A stretch of DNA of 64,000 bases from Planctomycetota bacterium (GTDB taxonomy: Bacteria; Planctomycetota; Phycisphaerae; UBA1845; PWPN01), in the NCBI GenBank assembly GCA_022711465.1, contig JAKLEZ010000001.1, forward strand, positions 682,001 to 746,000, read 5' to 3'. The notes beneath the pieces are model-generated. The model worked only from the letters and a program-made list of their open reading frames with translations, was not told the DNA's origin and did not search any database. How positions within the stretch are numbered: position 1 is the first letter of the stretch; each line of letters opens with the position of its first letter. Positions 1 through 8,836 of this stretch are shown here, in pieces. A program made the position numbers and the translations under genes.

Positions 1-168
1 ATCAATACATCGGACCCGGATATCGTCGAGTTCCAGGGAAAGACCTACCTGTACTACAGCATCGGCGACCAGAAGACCTGGGCCAAGGTCAAGCGGGCGA
101 TCTTCCCGGGCTCGATGGGTGCTTTCTTCAAGAGCCGATTCCAGCACCCACAGCGTCCGCCGGGATGA
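1..168 (+). CDS. C-terminal end of a putative beta-propeller glycoside hydrolase (partial)
   Basis: The window opens inside a reading frame that runs to a TGA at 166-168. The 55 visible residues include DPDIVEFQGKTYLYYSIGDQ followed by an Lys/Arg/Phe-rich tail. A DPD-x-V-x-F-x-G-x-x-Y-L-Y-Y-S stretch is typical of the last blades of five-bladed beta-propeller glycosidases such as the GH43/GH117/GH130 type, where the strand after the aspartate supports the active-site funnel. The catalytic residues lie outside the window, so substrate and exact family cannot be given. The family call is inference from this short motif. The next gene starts about 125 bases downstream from its own promoter-like sequence. 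Confidence 0.55.
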   Translation: MNTSDPDIVEFQGKTYLYYSIGDQKTWAKVKRAIFPGSMGAFFKSRFQHPQRPPG

Positions 169-214
169 CGCCGTAGGCTCCGCGACCCTGCTCTCCATTC
201 TTCATTCACCGCCA

Positions 215-243
215 TTGCGGTAGCCACCCCGGGCAGGGATAAT
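215..243 (+). promoter_or_regulatory. sigma70-type promoter of the aldolase gene
   Basis: TTGCGG (215-220), a 17-nt spacer, then GATAAT (238-243). The -10 overlaps the ATG at 242, so a transcript from here would begin near 250. That argues for the ATG at 293 as the real start of the downstream gene. Confidence 0.5.
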
Positions 244-292
244 GACGCCACCGTCCACCGATGACGAACGAGTAACCGACAGCGAGGCAGTC

Positions 293-1300
293 ATGGCCCA
301 GAAGAGGTTGAGCGGCATCTTCACCCCCCACATGGTCCCCTTGGACGACCAGGGCCGAATCAACGAGGCTGAACTTCGCCGGCTGGTCGACTGGCTGATC
401 GCCAAGGGTGTCAGCGGCCTGTACCCCAACGGCAGCACGGGTGAGTTCACCCGGTTCAGCTTCGAGGAACGCAAGACTGTCGTCCGCATCGTGGCCGAGC
501 AGACCGCCGGCCGGGCCGCGATCCTGGCCGGTGCCGCCGAGGCCAACCTGAAAATGACCCTGGAGGCGGCCGCCTACTACCACCAACTCGGCTGCGACGC
601 CGTGGCCATCGTCGCCCCGTTCTACTACAAGCTCAGCCAGGACGCGGTCTACGCCTACTTCGCCGAGATCGCCCGCGAGAGCCCCATCCCGCTGACCCTC
701 TACAACATCCCCCAGTTCGCCAACGACATCGCCAACCCGACGATCAAGCGTCTGGCCGGCGAATGCCCGCAGATTGTGGGTATCAAGGACTCAAGCCGCG
801 ACCTGCCCCGCTTCCTGAACATGATGCACGACATCCGCCCGATCCGGTCGGACTTCGTCTTCCTGACCGGATGCGAGGAGATGCTCCTGCCCGCCCTGAT
901 CATGGGCGCCGACGGAGGAACCATTGCCACCAGCGGCGTGGTGCCCGAAGTGGTCATGAGGCTCTACCACCTGGCCACAGCGCACAAGATCGAGGAAGCC
1001 CGGGCCATCCAGTACCAGCTCCTCGACCTGATCCGGCTGATCGTCTTCGGCGCCGACTTCCCCGAGGGCGTCCGCCAAGCCGTCGGCCTGCGCGGCTTCC
1101 GCATGGGCCAGGGCCGCCACCCGCTCTCCGCCGCCCAGCAACTCGATCTGAACACCCTGGCCCGCACCATCCAGTGTATTCTGAATAGCTTCGGCTTCAC
1201 CGACGCCCCACCCGGCGGCTGCGACCCCAATCGCGGCGCAATCACCTCCACCGCGGTGGAACAGATCGTCAAGGAAGTGGTTCGGCGATTGCAGGGCTGA
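293..1300 (+). CDS. DHDPS/N-acetylneuraminate lyase superfamily aldolase with a C-terminal encapsulation-peptide-like tail
   Basis: A class I (Schiff-base) aldolase of about 335 residues. Visible landmarks are the N-terminal GIFTPHMVP, the GSTGEF loop near residue 45, the catalytic tyrosine in LYNIPQ (Y137) and the Schiff-base lysine in GIKDSS (K165). Family members cleave or form 2-keto acids such as dihydrodipicolinate, sialic acid or 2-keto-3-deoxy sugar acids; which one cannot be read from sequence. The (beta/alpha)8 barrel normally ends near residue 300. Here a Gly/Pro-rich linker (about 303-320) is followed by an amphipathic helix, AVEQIVKEVVRRLQG, at the extreme C terminus. That layout matches encapsulation peptides that direct enzymes into bacterial microcompartments, and a BMC shell gene lies convergently 269 bases away. 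The ATG at 293 is preferred over 242 because of the promoter position and a GAGG upstream. Confidence 0.85.
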   Translation: MAQKRLSGIFTPHMVPLDDQGRINEAELRRLVDWLIAKGVSGLYPNGSTGEFTRFSFEERKTVVRIVAEQTAGRAAILAGAAEANLKMTLEAAAYYHQLGCDAVAIVAPFYYKLSQDAVYAYFAEIARESPIPLTLYNIPQFANDIANPTIKRLAGECPQIVGIKDSSRDLPRFLNMMHDIRPIRSDFVFLTGCEEMLLPALIMGADGGTIATSGVVPEVVMRLYHLATAHKIEEARAIQYQLLDLIRLIVFGADFPEGVRQAVGLRGFRMGQGRHPLSAAQQLDLNTLARTIQCILNSFGFTDAPPGGCDPNRGAITSTAVEQIVKEVVRRLQG

Positions 1301-1340
1301 GTGCCAGCGTCGCCGGTCACACGCTTGATGCCGTGAGTTC

Positions 1341-1356
1341 GCGGGCCGCGGCCCGC
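1341..1356. repeat. perfect 16-bp GC palindrome between convergent genes
   Basis: GCGGGCCGCGGCCCGC is self-complementary and lies between the aldolase stop and the BMC stop. No T-tract follows on either strand, so it is not a clear intrinsic terminator. Nothing else was recognised in 1301-1569. Confidence 0.5.
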
Positions 1357-1569
1357 CCCTCGCGACCCGAAACACCACTCCTGCCGCCGTCCGTGCAGCC
1401 GCAGAACAATCAGCGGCCATCCCGACCGGCGGTCGGCCGCCGCAAGTCCAGCTTGTTGACATGTTCACGCTCGGCGCCAAAGGAAGCCACCAGACAGATT
1501 GGCCACCTGGTTCCGCGTCATCCGGTGGCTCCGCCTGCCAGCTGATCTGACCGCTGACCGCTTCCCCGA

Positions 1570-2238
1570 TCACTTCGGCAGCAGCGCCGCCAGCTCGTCG
1601 TGGGGGCGAGCGATAACGTGGGCGAGAATGAGCTTGCCGCCGATCCGTTCGACCGCCGCAGCGCCGGCTCGGACGGCGGCATTCACCGCCGCCACGTCGC
1701 CGGTCACCATGACCGTCACGTACGCCGCACCGATCTTCTCCTTGCCGATGATCTTGACGTCCGCGGCTTTGCACATGGTGTCGGCCGCCTCGAGCAGACC
1801 GACCAGACCCTGGGTTTCAATGAATCCGATGGCATCCTGAGCAGCCATGGCAGCTCCTTGTGAATCAGCCGCCGGAGAGGCCCCCACCCTGCCCGGCAGC
1901 ATGTGCTCGTAGAAACCCAGGAGGGAATTGTACTCCTGGGCGGAATGAACCAGGAAGTCGGCGTCGGCGGAGTAGCAGGCCCAATCGCGCCCGCCCAGGA
2001 GGGCGTGCATCTGCTCGGCAATCTCGCGGCCGGCCTGAACCGAGGCCCGCACATCAGCGGCGCTCCCGGTGACCTTGACACCCATCCCGCCGGCGTGATT
2101 GACCTCGATGCCAACGAGACGGACGTTGGCCGCCTTGACCATGACGTCGGCCACGACCAGACTGGCCGACAAGCCCATGGCCTCGACCAGACCGACGCTG
2201 GCGATCGCCGAATCGTGCTGCTCAATACCTGACGACAT
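1570..2238 (-). CDS. Bacterial microcompartment shell protein with two fused BMC domains (BMC-T type)
   Basis: About 222 residues holding two Pfam00936-type BMC domains. The first spans roughly 12-80 (SVGLVEAMGLSASLVVADVM, then a KAANVRLVG strand). The second spans about 138-222 (AIGFIETQGLVGLLEAADTM, KAADVKIIGKEKIG, VTVMVTGDVAAVNAAVRAG, AHVIARPHDEL). Tandem-domain shell proteins form pseudohexameric trimers that tile the facets of polyhedral microcompartments and often carry a larger or gated pore. The second half is close to a canonical BMC-H hexamer sequence including the C-terminal HVIARPH element; the first half is more diverged and is joined by a linker containing DWACYSADADF. ATG at 2238 has GAGGTGA just upstream; a GTG at 2244 is the alternative. 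No other shell gene (BMC-P vertex, BMC-H) is in the window, so it is a satellite locus or a single shell gene. Confidence 0.9.
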   Translation of the reverse strand: MSSGIEQHDSAIASVGLVEAMGLSASLVVADVMVKAANVRLVGIEVNHAGGMGVKVTGSAADVRASVQAGREIAEQMHALLGGRDWACYSADADFLVHSAQEYNSLLGFYEHMLPGRVGASPAADSQGAAMAAQDAIGFIETQGLVGLLEAADTMCKAADVKIIGKEKIGAAYVTVMVTGDVAAVNAAVRAGAAAVERIGGKLILAHVIARPHDELAALLPK

Positions 2239-2256
2239 CTTCACCTCAGGGCCGAC

Positions 2257-2284
2257 ATGTTAGCATCACCCGGCACGAGTGCAA
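2257..2284 (-). promoter_or_regulatory. sigma70-like promoter of the BMC shell gene
   Basis: On the minus strand TTGCAC (2279-2284), a 16-nt spacer and TAACAT (2257-2262). This predicts a short 5' leader ahead of the ATG at 2238. Confidence 0.4.
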
Positions 2285-2436
2285 TGACGGAAGTGAGAGG
2301 TGTGACCGAAGGCGACGATCGGCCGGTGCAATCCCGCGCGGGGCGGCTGACCAGCGCGAGGCATACCCTTCGCACCGCTCCGAAGAAGCCGCCCCGACGC
2401 CAAAATGGTCTCCGTGTTCACTTGCCGCCCCCGGGG

Positions 2437-2464
2437 TTGAGCCACGATCGAAAAGGGACATAAT
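2437..2464 (+). promoter_or_regulatory. sigma70-like promoter of the U32 gene
   Basis: TTGAGC (2437-2442), 16-nt spacer, CATAAT (2459-2464). The start codon at 2498 is about 33 bases downstream. Confidence 0.45.
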
Positions 2465-2497
2465 GCAGGTCGGGTGCATGCCCGCGAGGACGGCCGA

Positions 2498-5029
2498 ATG
2501 GCACCGCATGGGACAGCAAGAGTCGAACTGCTGGCTCCGGCCGGAAACATGGAGTCCCTGCGGGCCGCCGTGGCGAACGGCGCGGACGCGGTCTACTTCG
2601 GCCTGGAGGACTTCAACGCCCGACGCCGGGCGGAGAACTTCACCCTGGCCGACCTGCCGGAAACCGTGTCGTTCCTCCACCGCCGCAACGTGAAAGGATA
2701 CGTCACCTTCAACACGCTGATTTTCTCAGAGGAGCTGGAGCGGGCGGCCGCATTCATCGCGGGCATCGCCGAGGCCGGAACGGATGCCGTGATCGTCCAG
2801 GATATCGGTGTCATTCGGTTGATTCGACGAATGTGCCCGTCACTGGCCGTCCACGCGTCAACCCAAGCCACCCAGACTCACGCGGCCGGCCTCGAGTTCC
2901 TCCGGGCCATGGGCGTTAGCCGGGCGATCCTCGCCCGCGAGCTTTCCGTCGAGGAAATCGAGCGGATCCACCGCGAGACGGCGGTCGAGCTGGAGGTCTT
3001 CGTCCACGGGGCGTTGTGCATCTCCTTCAGCGGGCAGTGCCTGGCCAGCAAATCGCTCTTCGGGCGCAGCGCGAACCGTGGAGTGTGCGCTCAGGCGTGT
3101 CGGCTGCCCTACCAGTTGGTCGTCGATGGCCAGGTCACCGACCCCGCCGGATCAGCTTACGTACTCAGCCCCAAGGACCTTTGTGCGTGCGATCACGTTC
3201 CCAGACTGATCGAGGCCGGAGCCATCGCATTCAAGATCGAGGGACGACTCAAGGGCGCCCCGTACGTGGCCGCCGCCACCCGGCTGTATCGCCAGGCCAT
3301 CGATGCCGCGGTACAGGGGATCCCGTTCGTTCCCGGCGAACAGCAGATGACCGACCTCGCCCAGAGCTTCTCGCGAGGATTCACCCACGGCTTCCTGGAC
3401 GGCAACCGCCATCGAGAGCTGGTCGATGGGCGATCGCCCAAGAACCGGGGACTGTTCGTCGGAACGGTCGTCGGGAGGACGCCGCGGGCCGTGCTGGTCG
3501 AATACGATGCCAGCGCTTTTGCGACGGAGGAGCCACTCAAACCCGGCGATGGCGTGGTATTCGACGACGGCCATCCTGAACGTGACCAGCAAGGCGGGCG
3601 GGTGTACGCCGTACAGCCAATGCAGGCTCGGACACAAACCACCCGGGGCACGCACGACGCCGCCGGCGCTCGACGCGTCGAAATCCGCTTCGGCCGGGAT
3701 GACGTCAACACGGCGGCCGTGGCCATAGGAAGCACGGTTTGGAAGACAGACGACCCGGGAACTCGCCGGCGACTGGAGAGCAGCTACCGCCGCGACCATC
3801 CGACTCGACGCATCCCCCTGACAGTCACCGCCCGGATCGAGCCGGACGACCGGCTCCGGGTTCTTCTGCGCGACGATGCCGGCCATGAGGCTGAGGCGGT
3901 CACCCAGCAGCCGCTACAAGCCGCCCAGCGACACCCGATGACGACCGCCCTGCTGCGCGGCCAGTTCGCCCGGTTGGGCGACACCCCCTTTGCACTGGCC
4001 GAGTTGGTGCTCCTGGACGCCACCGGGCCGACAGACTTGCTCCCGTTCCTGGCCCCCAAGAGCGTTTTGAACGACCTGCGGCGGCGAGCGGTGCAAGCGA
4101 TTCTGGAGAATCGGTCGGCGGCGCGCCGCCACAGGGTGGAGCAGCCGAATGCCCTGGCGACACTACAGGAGGAACGGATCGCTCCATCCGTCTGGCCCCG
4201 GAGTGAGAGCGGTCTCCAGCTGTGCGTCCTCGTTCGTACGCAGGAACAGATGGATGCCGTGCTCGCGTGGGCCAAGGAGCATCCGTCCATCATCGCGATC
4301 ATCTACTGCGAGGGTTCGCGCGGACCGGAAGCCCTTCACTTTCATGATACCTCTGCTTGGGCTGAAGAGCCCCGCCCGCTGATCGGACTCCCCACGCCCG
4401 TCATCTGCATGCCCGGTGACGAACATGCCCTTGCCCGGATCGTCCAGCAGCGGCCCGACGTCATCCTCGCCCGCAACCTCGCAGCCCTGAGCTGGCTGCG
4501 GAAGCACGCTCCAGACATCCCTCTGGTCGGCGACTACGGGCTGAACGTGGCCAACGAGCTGAGTGCCTCAGTGCTGATGGGCAGCGGGCTGACCCGCCTG
4601 ACGCCCAGCTGTGACCTGGATGCCACCCGGCGCACAGAGCTGATCGAGGCATCACCAGGAGTGCTCTACGAGATCATCCTCTATGCCCACCTGCCACTCT
4701 TCCACACCGCTCATTGCCTGCTCGCAGCTCGATTGAACGGCGGAAACAACTGCGGCCAGTGTCCCGCACCGTGTCGGCGACACCATCTCGCCCTGCGGGA
4801 TCGGGCAGGCGTCGAATATCCGGTGCTGGCCGATGAGCAGGGACGAAACACGGTCTTCAGCGGGCCGGTCTACCCGGCGGCTGGCCTGCTCAAGGAACTC
4901 GCGCGGTGGGGTGTCAAGTACGGTCGGATCGAGCTGTTGTCCGAGCCCGCCCCGCAAACCCGTGAGGTGCTCGATCACTGCGCGAGCGGGCTCATCGGGC
5001 AAACCGGCCATAGTGTGCGACCACCTTGA
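2498..5029 (+). CDS. U32 family protein (collagenase-like/RlhA-TrhP type) with long C-terminal region
   Basis: An 843-residue protein starting MAPHGTARVELLAPAGNMES. The N-terminal TIM-barrel begins with the LLAPAGN-x-E motif and AVYFGL. The U32 signature EVFVHGALCISFSGQCLASK is followed by four cysteines (about C173, C180, C196, C201) that in characterised members ligate an iron-sulfur cluster. Named relatives are RlhA (hydroxylation of a cytidine in 23S rRNA) and TrhP/YegQ (5-hydroxyuridine in tRNA); the older peptidase label rests on few enzymes. A second Cys group (NNCGQCPAPC, near 751) and the extended C-terminal half resemble the DUF3656-containing long form closer to RlhA. An RNA-hydroxylation role is therefore likely but not proven. 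GAGGA seven bases before the ATG at 2498 decides this start over GTG 2474. Confidence 0.85.
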   Translation: MAPHGTARVELLAPAGNMESLRAAVANGADAVYFGLEDFNARRRAENFTLADLPETVSFLHRRNVKGYVTFNTLIFSEELERAAAFIAGIAEAGTDAVIVQDIGVIRLIRRMCPSLAVHASTQATQTHAAGLEFLRAMGVSRAILARELSVEEIERIHRETAVELEVFVHGALCISFSGQCLASKSLFGRSANRGVCAQACRLPYQLVVDGQVTDPAGSAYVLSPKDLCACDHVPRLIEAGAIAFKIEGRLKGAPYVAAATRLYRQAIDAAVQGIPFVPGEQQMTDLAQSFSRGFTHGFLDGNRHRELVDGRSPKNRGLFVGTVVGRTPRAVLVEYDASAFATEEPLKPGDGVVFDDGHPERDQQGGRVYAVQPMQARTQTTRGTHDAAGARRVEIRFGRDDVNTAAVAIGSTVWKTDDPGTRRRLESSYRRDHPTRRIPLTVTARIEPDDRLRVLLRDDAGHEAEAVTQQPLQAAQRHPMTTALLRGQFARLGDTPFALAELVLLDATGPTDLLPFLAPKSVLNDLRRRAVQAILENRSAARRHRVEQPNALATLQEERIAPSVWPRSESGLQLCVLVRTQEQMDAVLAWAKEHPSIIAIIYCEGSRGPEALHFHDTSAWAEEPRPLIGLPTPVICMPGDEHALARIVQQRPDVILARNLAALSWLRKHAPDIPLVGDYGLNVANELSASVLMGSGLTRLTPSCDLDATRRTELIEASPGVLYEIILYAHLPLFHTAHCLLAARLNGGNNCGQCPAPCRRHHLALRDRAGVEYPVLADEQGRNTVFSGPVYPAAGLLKELARWGVKYGRIELLSEPAPQTREVLDHCASGLIGQTGHSVRPP

Positions 5030-5172
5030 GGCCGCTTTCGCTCATCGAAGCGGACCCGTTCGGGTTTCGTGATCCCGTCGCAGGAGAGACGCTGTGGCAG
5101 GGGAGCACGGGAATGTCCGGAATCGCAGCGCCGCCCACGATTCCGGGCCGGTTGGCCGGTGATTCGCCCCCT

Positions 5173-5201
5173 TTGCATCGTGGGGCCAAAGCCGCTAGGA
5201 T
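5173..5201 (+). promoter_or_regulatory. sigma70-like promoter of the phosphohexomutase gene
   Basis: TTGCAT (5173-5178), 17-nt spacer, TAGGAT (5196-5201), about 36 bases before the TTG start codon. Confidence 0.45.
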
Positions 5202-5236
5202 GTATCGCTTTATTCGCGTTGACAGGAGGTTACGCA

Positions 5237-6736
5237 TTGGCCCCAGCCGATCCAATCAAGGTCCATGACGCCCGCTGGCAGGTCCAGGAGTTCAGCGACC
5301 CGGCCGTCAGGCGACTCTTCGAAGCCGCGTTTCTCTTTGCCCATGAGCTGGCTGTTGACACCGTCACCGTCACCCGCGACGGACGGCTGGCCGCCACCCA
5401 CGTCCAGGATCTGGCGATCGAGGCGGCGGTGCGGATGGGCCTGAGGGTCTTCTCCTGCCCGCATCCCATCAGCACACCGTGCAGCTACTTCACGACACTC
5501 AAGGTGTCGCAGCAGTACCCCAACACCATGGGAGTCACCGTCACCGCCTCGCACAACCCCAAGGAGTACATTGGGGTGAAGTTCACCGTGCCGGTCGTCC
5601 GGGCCATCGGACTGGGCTGTGGTCCCAAGGGTGGCCTTAGCCGCATCCGGGAGATCTATCACAGCCAGCGGAACGTCTCTGCCGCGTCGGGCGGCAGTCG
5701 CACCGACATCGACCTCACGCGTGACTACATCGACTACTCGATCAAGCAGGCGAACCTGCACGCTGGTCAGCTCACCGGTCTCTGCGTCGTCCTCGATGGC
5801 CTCCACGGATCGGCCGGGCCGGAACTGGCCGAGGCCATCCAACTCGCCGGGGCCAAGGTCGAGCCTTTGCGTTTGGAGGTGGACGGCAGTTTTTCGACCG
5901 GTTCGCCCAACCCGATCAGCCAGGGCAAGATGGACCAGGCGGTGCGGGTGGCCGGGCAGAAAGGCTGCCAGGTCGTCATTGGAGCGGATGGCGACGGTGA
6001 TCGGCTTGTCTTCGGCGATCGCCGGGGAATCCTGAGTGCCGGATTCGTCGCCATCCCCATCCTTCGAGCCTGCGGCTTCGATGGCGAGTTGCTCGGTCGG
6101 CCGGCCGTGCTCCACGATCCCAGGATCAATCCGCTGGCCCTGGCGGAATGGGGCAAGCTTGACGTGCGTCCGGTCCTGTACCGCAACGGGCACTCGCAGA
6201 TCAAAGACTACATGCGAACGAACGGAGCGATGATCGCCGTCGAGGAATCGGGGCACTACTACCACAACCTCACGATGGGTCCGCACGTCGTCGCGGTCGA
6301 GAACTCGGCGCTCACCGCCCTGCTGTTCCTCGGCCAGGTCAGGCAGGATCCAAACCTGCTCGACAAGCTCTGGGCGCTGCAGGAGAAAGTCCAGACGACC
6401 GGGGAGTTCAACTACCAGTTCGCGGGCGACGAAACTCGCGATCGAGCTCTGAACGCAGTCATCCGCCACTTCACCGGACAGGGAGCGGCCAGCGTCACGA
6501 CCACCGCCGAGGGCATCGAACTGGAGGGCATCGTCCTCAGCCATGGCGTCCACACGAACGGCGAGGGCATTCAGCTGAAGAACGGCTGGTTCAGCGGCTA
6601 CCTGCGGGCAGCCACAAACGAAAAAGGCGTGATACGCTCGTGCTTCTCGGCCGCCGACCCTCAGCGACTCAGGCAGATCGAATCGGAAACCCGCCAGATC
6701 CTGGTCGGACAACACAACGGACGAATCATCGATTGA
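5237..6736 (+). CDS. Phosphoglucomutase/phosphomannomutase family protein
   Basis: A cytosolic alpha-D-phosphohexomutase of about 499 residues, expected to interconvert hexose 1-phosphate and 6-phosphate. The catalytic phosphoserine loop TVTASHNPKEY has its serine at about residue 105. The magnesium loop GADGDGDR has aspartates at about 251, 253 and 255. The sugar-binding loop EESGHYY and a C-terminal phosphate-binding region are present. The specificity (glucose, mannose or glucosamine) cannot be assigned. The start is taken as TTG at 5237: a perfect AGGAGG lies seven bases upstream, and the in-frame codons before it encode an Arg/Cys-rich stretch unlike the family. It stands alone between the U32 gene and the ABC exporter, each of which has its own promoter-like sequence. 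Confidence 0.9.
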   Translation: MAPADPIKVHDARWQVQEFSDPAVRRLFEAAFLFAHELAVDTVTVTRDGRLAATHVQDLAIEAAVRMGLRVFSCPHPISTPCSYFTTLKVSQQYPNTMGVTVTASHNPKEYIGVKFTVPVVRAIGLGCGPKGGLSRIREIYHSQRNVSAASGGSRTDIDLTRDYIDYSIKQANLHAGQLTGLCVVLDGLHGSAGPELAEAIQLAGAKVEPLRLEVDGSFSTGSPNPISQGKMDQAVRVAGQKGCQVVIGADGDGDRLVFGDRRGILSAGFVAIPILRACGFDGELLGRPAVLHDPRINPLALAEWGKLDVRPVLYRNGHSQIKDYMRTNGAMIAVEESGHYYHNLTMGPHVVAVENSALTALLFLGQVRQDPNLLDKLWALQEKVQTTGEFNYQFAGDETRDRALNAVIRHFTGQGAASVTTTAEGIELEGIVLSHGVHTNGEGIQLKNGWFSGYLRAATNEKGVIRSCFSAADPQRLRQIESETRQILVGQHNGRIID

Positions 6737-6776
6737 GGTCAGGAGAGTCCTCCTCGGCCGGTACCGGGGCTGTCGG

Positions 6777-6805
6777 TGGAAAAACCGCCCGTCTTTGGCT
6801 ATACT
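6777..6805 (+). promoter_or_regulatory. possible promoter of the ABC exporter operon
   Basis: A good -10, TATACT (6800-6805), lies 24 bases before the ATG at 6830. The -35 at 17-nt spacing, TGGAAA (6777-6782), is weak. Confidence 0.35.
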
Positions 6806-6829
6806 GCCCGCTGACAGGTAACTCAACCT

Positions 6830-8836
6830 ATGGGGATTCTGCCGACCGAGCGACGGGCAGGAGACCGTCGCCGGACTCGGCCCGCGACCCTGCACCCGAG
6901 CCGCCCAGTGCGCCCTGATATCGAAGGTATCACGAACCGCCAGCTGATGCGCTGGATGTTCGGCTTCTTGTCGCCGGTCAAAACCACTGTGGTCCTGGCC
7001 TGCCTTTACCTGTCGCTGTGGACGGCCGCGGAGGTCACCGCCGTCCGGATCACCGCCGAGGCGGTCAACTCGATCAAGGAAGTCCACTTCAGTCAGCTTC
7101 ACGCCGACACCGGCGTCGTGGCCTGGATCACGGGCGGCACCCAGGAGGCGACCGCCCTGCGACACATCGTGTTGCTGCTCGCCGCAACAACCCTCGGCCT
7201 CGGCGTCTTCGCCTACCTCAAGGAGGTCACCAACGCCAAGCTGAGCATGAACATGGTCTTCTACATCCGGGAGGCGGTGTACGACAAGCTGCAGCGGGCG
7301 GGATTCGGCTTCCACGACGCGATCTCGACCGGCGAACTCATCAACCGGGCCTTGAGCGATCTCCAGAACGTCCGGGCGTTCGTCAACTCCGCCGTGCTGG
7401 TCACACTCGAGATCGTGCTCATCGTGAGCGGGTACCTCATCCTGCTGCTGTCCCGCTCTCCATGGGTTGCGGCACTTTCGCTCGCGCCCCTGCCGCTGTG
7501 GACCTGGTACATCCTGCGATTCAGCAAACGCGCCCAACCGGCATTGAAGGCCACCATGAAGGAAGGCGACAGGAACATCTCGATCATTACCGAGAACATC
7601 GCCGGCGTCCATGTAGTCAAGGCGTTCGCAACTCAGCAGCAGGAAGTCGACAAGTACAGAGCGAGCTGTGACAGCTTCTTCGCCAAGGTGATGCATCGCA
7701 TCCGCCTTTTCGCCAACTTCGCACCAGTCATGCGGAGCATCGCGACCGCTTCGCATCTCACTCTCTTTCTGGCGGCCGGCGTGCTCATCATCAAGGCCCG
7801 GCTGACCGCCGGCGACGTGCTCATGCTCGGAGCGGCCATGGGCGCGATCCTGGGCCGGCTGCAGCAGGTGGCGGTGATCAACGACCAGTACCAGAACGCC
7901 ATCGTGTCCGCCCGACGGCTCTACGAAGTCCTGGTCGCAGCGCCGTCCGTGGAGGAGCGCCCAGCCCCCCCGCCACTGCCTGACGGACCGGGTGCCGTCC
8001 GGTTCGAGAGCGTCACCTTCGGCTACGATCCGGCCAAGCCGGCCCTGCGCGACGTCACTTTCGAGGTGCCGGGCGGCAGAGTCGCGGCCATCGTCGGACC
8101 GACCGGAGCGGGCAAGACCACATTGGTCAGCCTCATCGCCAGGTTCTACGACCCGCAGCAGGGCCGAATCCTGATCGACGGGACCGACATCCGCGAGGTC
8201 TCACTCGACAGCCTGCGAACACAGGTCAGCTACGTGTTTCAGGAGACGTTCCTGTTCAGCGATACCGTCGAGGCGAACATCGCCTACGGCCGTCCGGAGA
8301 TCCGCGGCGAGATGGTCGCCGAGGCGGCCCGGATCGCTCAAGCTCACGAGTTCATCGAGACGCTGCCGCTGGGCTATGCGACCCGCCTCACCGAGCGCGG
8401 CGGCACGCTCTCCGGCGGGCAGCGGCAGCGGCTGGCCATCGCCCGGGCCATTCTATCCACCCCCCGCGTACTGATCCTCGACGACGCAACCTCGGCGGTC
8501 GACCCCGAAACCGAAGAGGCCATCCGCAAGGCGATGCGCAAGGGACCCGCCCACCGCACCACCTTCGTCATCGCGCACCGGATCAGTACGGTCAAAAACG
8601 CCGATCTGGTCATCGTCCTCGAAAAGGGCCGCATCACCCAGATGGGCACCCACGAGGAACTGCTCGCCCAGGAAGGCCACTACCGACAGGTGGTCAACCT
8701 GCAACTCTACGGTGACGTGGACATCGACTCCGATGAGGTGTCGCTGTCCCACATGAAGCGGATGCGTGACTTCGATCGGCGACGCGGTAAGGGCCTCAGA
8801 CCGGAAGAGGAGATCGCGGGAGAACCCGGTGCCTGA
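6830..8836 (+). CDS. ABC exporter half-transporter, subunit with non-catalytic Walker B
   Basis: A 668-residue MsbA/MDR-type half-transporter. A cytosolic N-terminal extension is followed by a six-helix exporter domain (about 45-340) and an ATPase domain (about 370-620). The Walker A GPTGAGKTT is at about 423-431, the signature LSGGQRQR near 527, and Walker B VLILDDATSAVD near 547-558. The residue after Walker B is aspartate where catalytic glutamate is expected, while the signature is canonical. The next gene encodes the complementary partner, overlapping by 8 bases, so the two should form an inner-membrane heterodimer like TM287/288 or BmrCD. The substrate is unknown; lipid or drug export is typical for the family. 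Confidence 0.9.
   Translation: MGILPTERRAGDRRRTRPATLHPSRPVRPDIEGITNRQLMRWMFGFLSPVKTTVVLACLYLSLWTAAEVTAVRITAEAVNSIKEVHFSQLHADTGVVAWITGGTQEATALRHIVLLLAATTLGLGVFAYLKEVTNAKLSMNMVFYIREAVYDKLQRAGFGFHDAISTGELINRALSDLQNVRAFVNSAVLVTLEIVLIVSGYLILLLSRSPWVAALSLAPLPLWTWYILRFSKRAQPALKATMKEGDRNISIITENIAGVHVVKAFATQQQEVDKYRASCDSFFAKVMHRIRLFANFAPVMRSIATASHLTLFLAAGVLIIKARLTAGDVLMLGAAMGAILGRLQQVAVINDQYQNAIVSARRLYEVLVAAPSVEERPAPPPLPDGPGAVRFESVTFGYDPAKPALRDVTFEVPGGRVAAIVGPTGAGKTTLVSLIARFYDPQQGRILIDGTDIREVSLDSLRTQVSYVFQETFLFSDTVEANIAYGRPEIRGEMVAEAARIAQAHEFIETLPLGYATRLTERGGTLSGGQRQRLAIARAILSTPRVLILDDATSAVDPETEEAIRKAMRKGPAHRTTFVIAHRISTVKNADLVIVLEKGRITQMGTHEELLAQEGHYRQVVNLQLYGDVDIDSDEVSLSHMKRMRDFDRRRGKGLRPEEEIAGEPGA

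Noticed and set aside
5210..7756. Very long minus-strand open frame (about 848 residues) opposite the phosphohexomutase and ABC genes
   Set aside because: Antisense frame of GC-rich coding DNA; it is Asp/Arg/Gly/His-rich without domains, and both plus-strand genes are certain.
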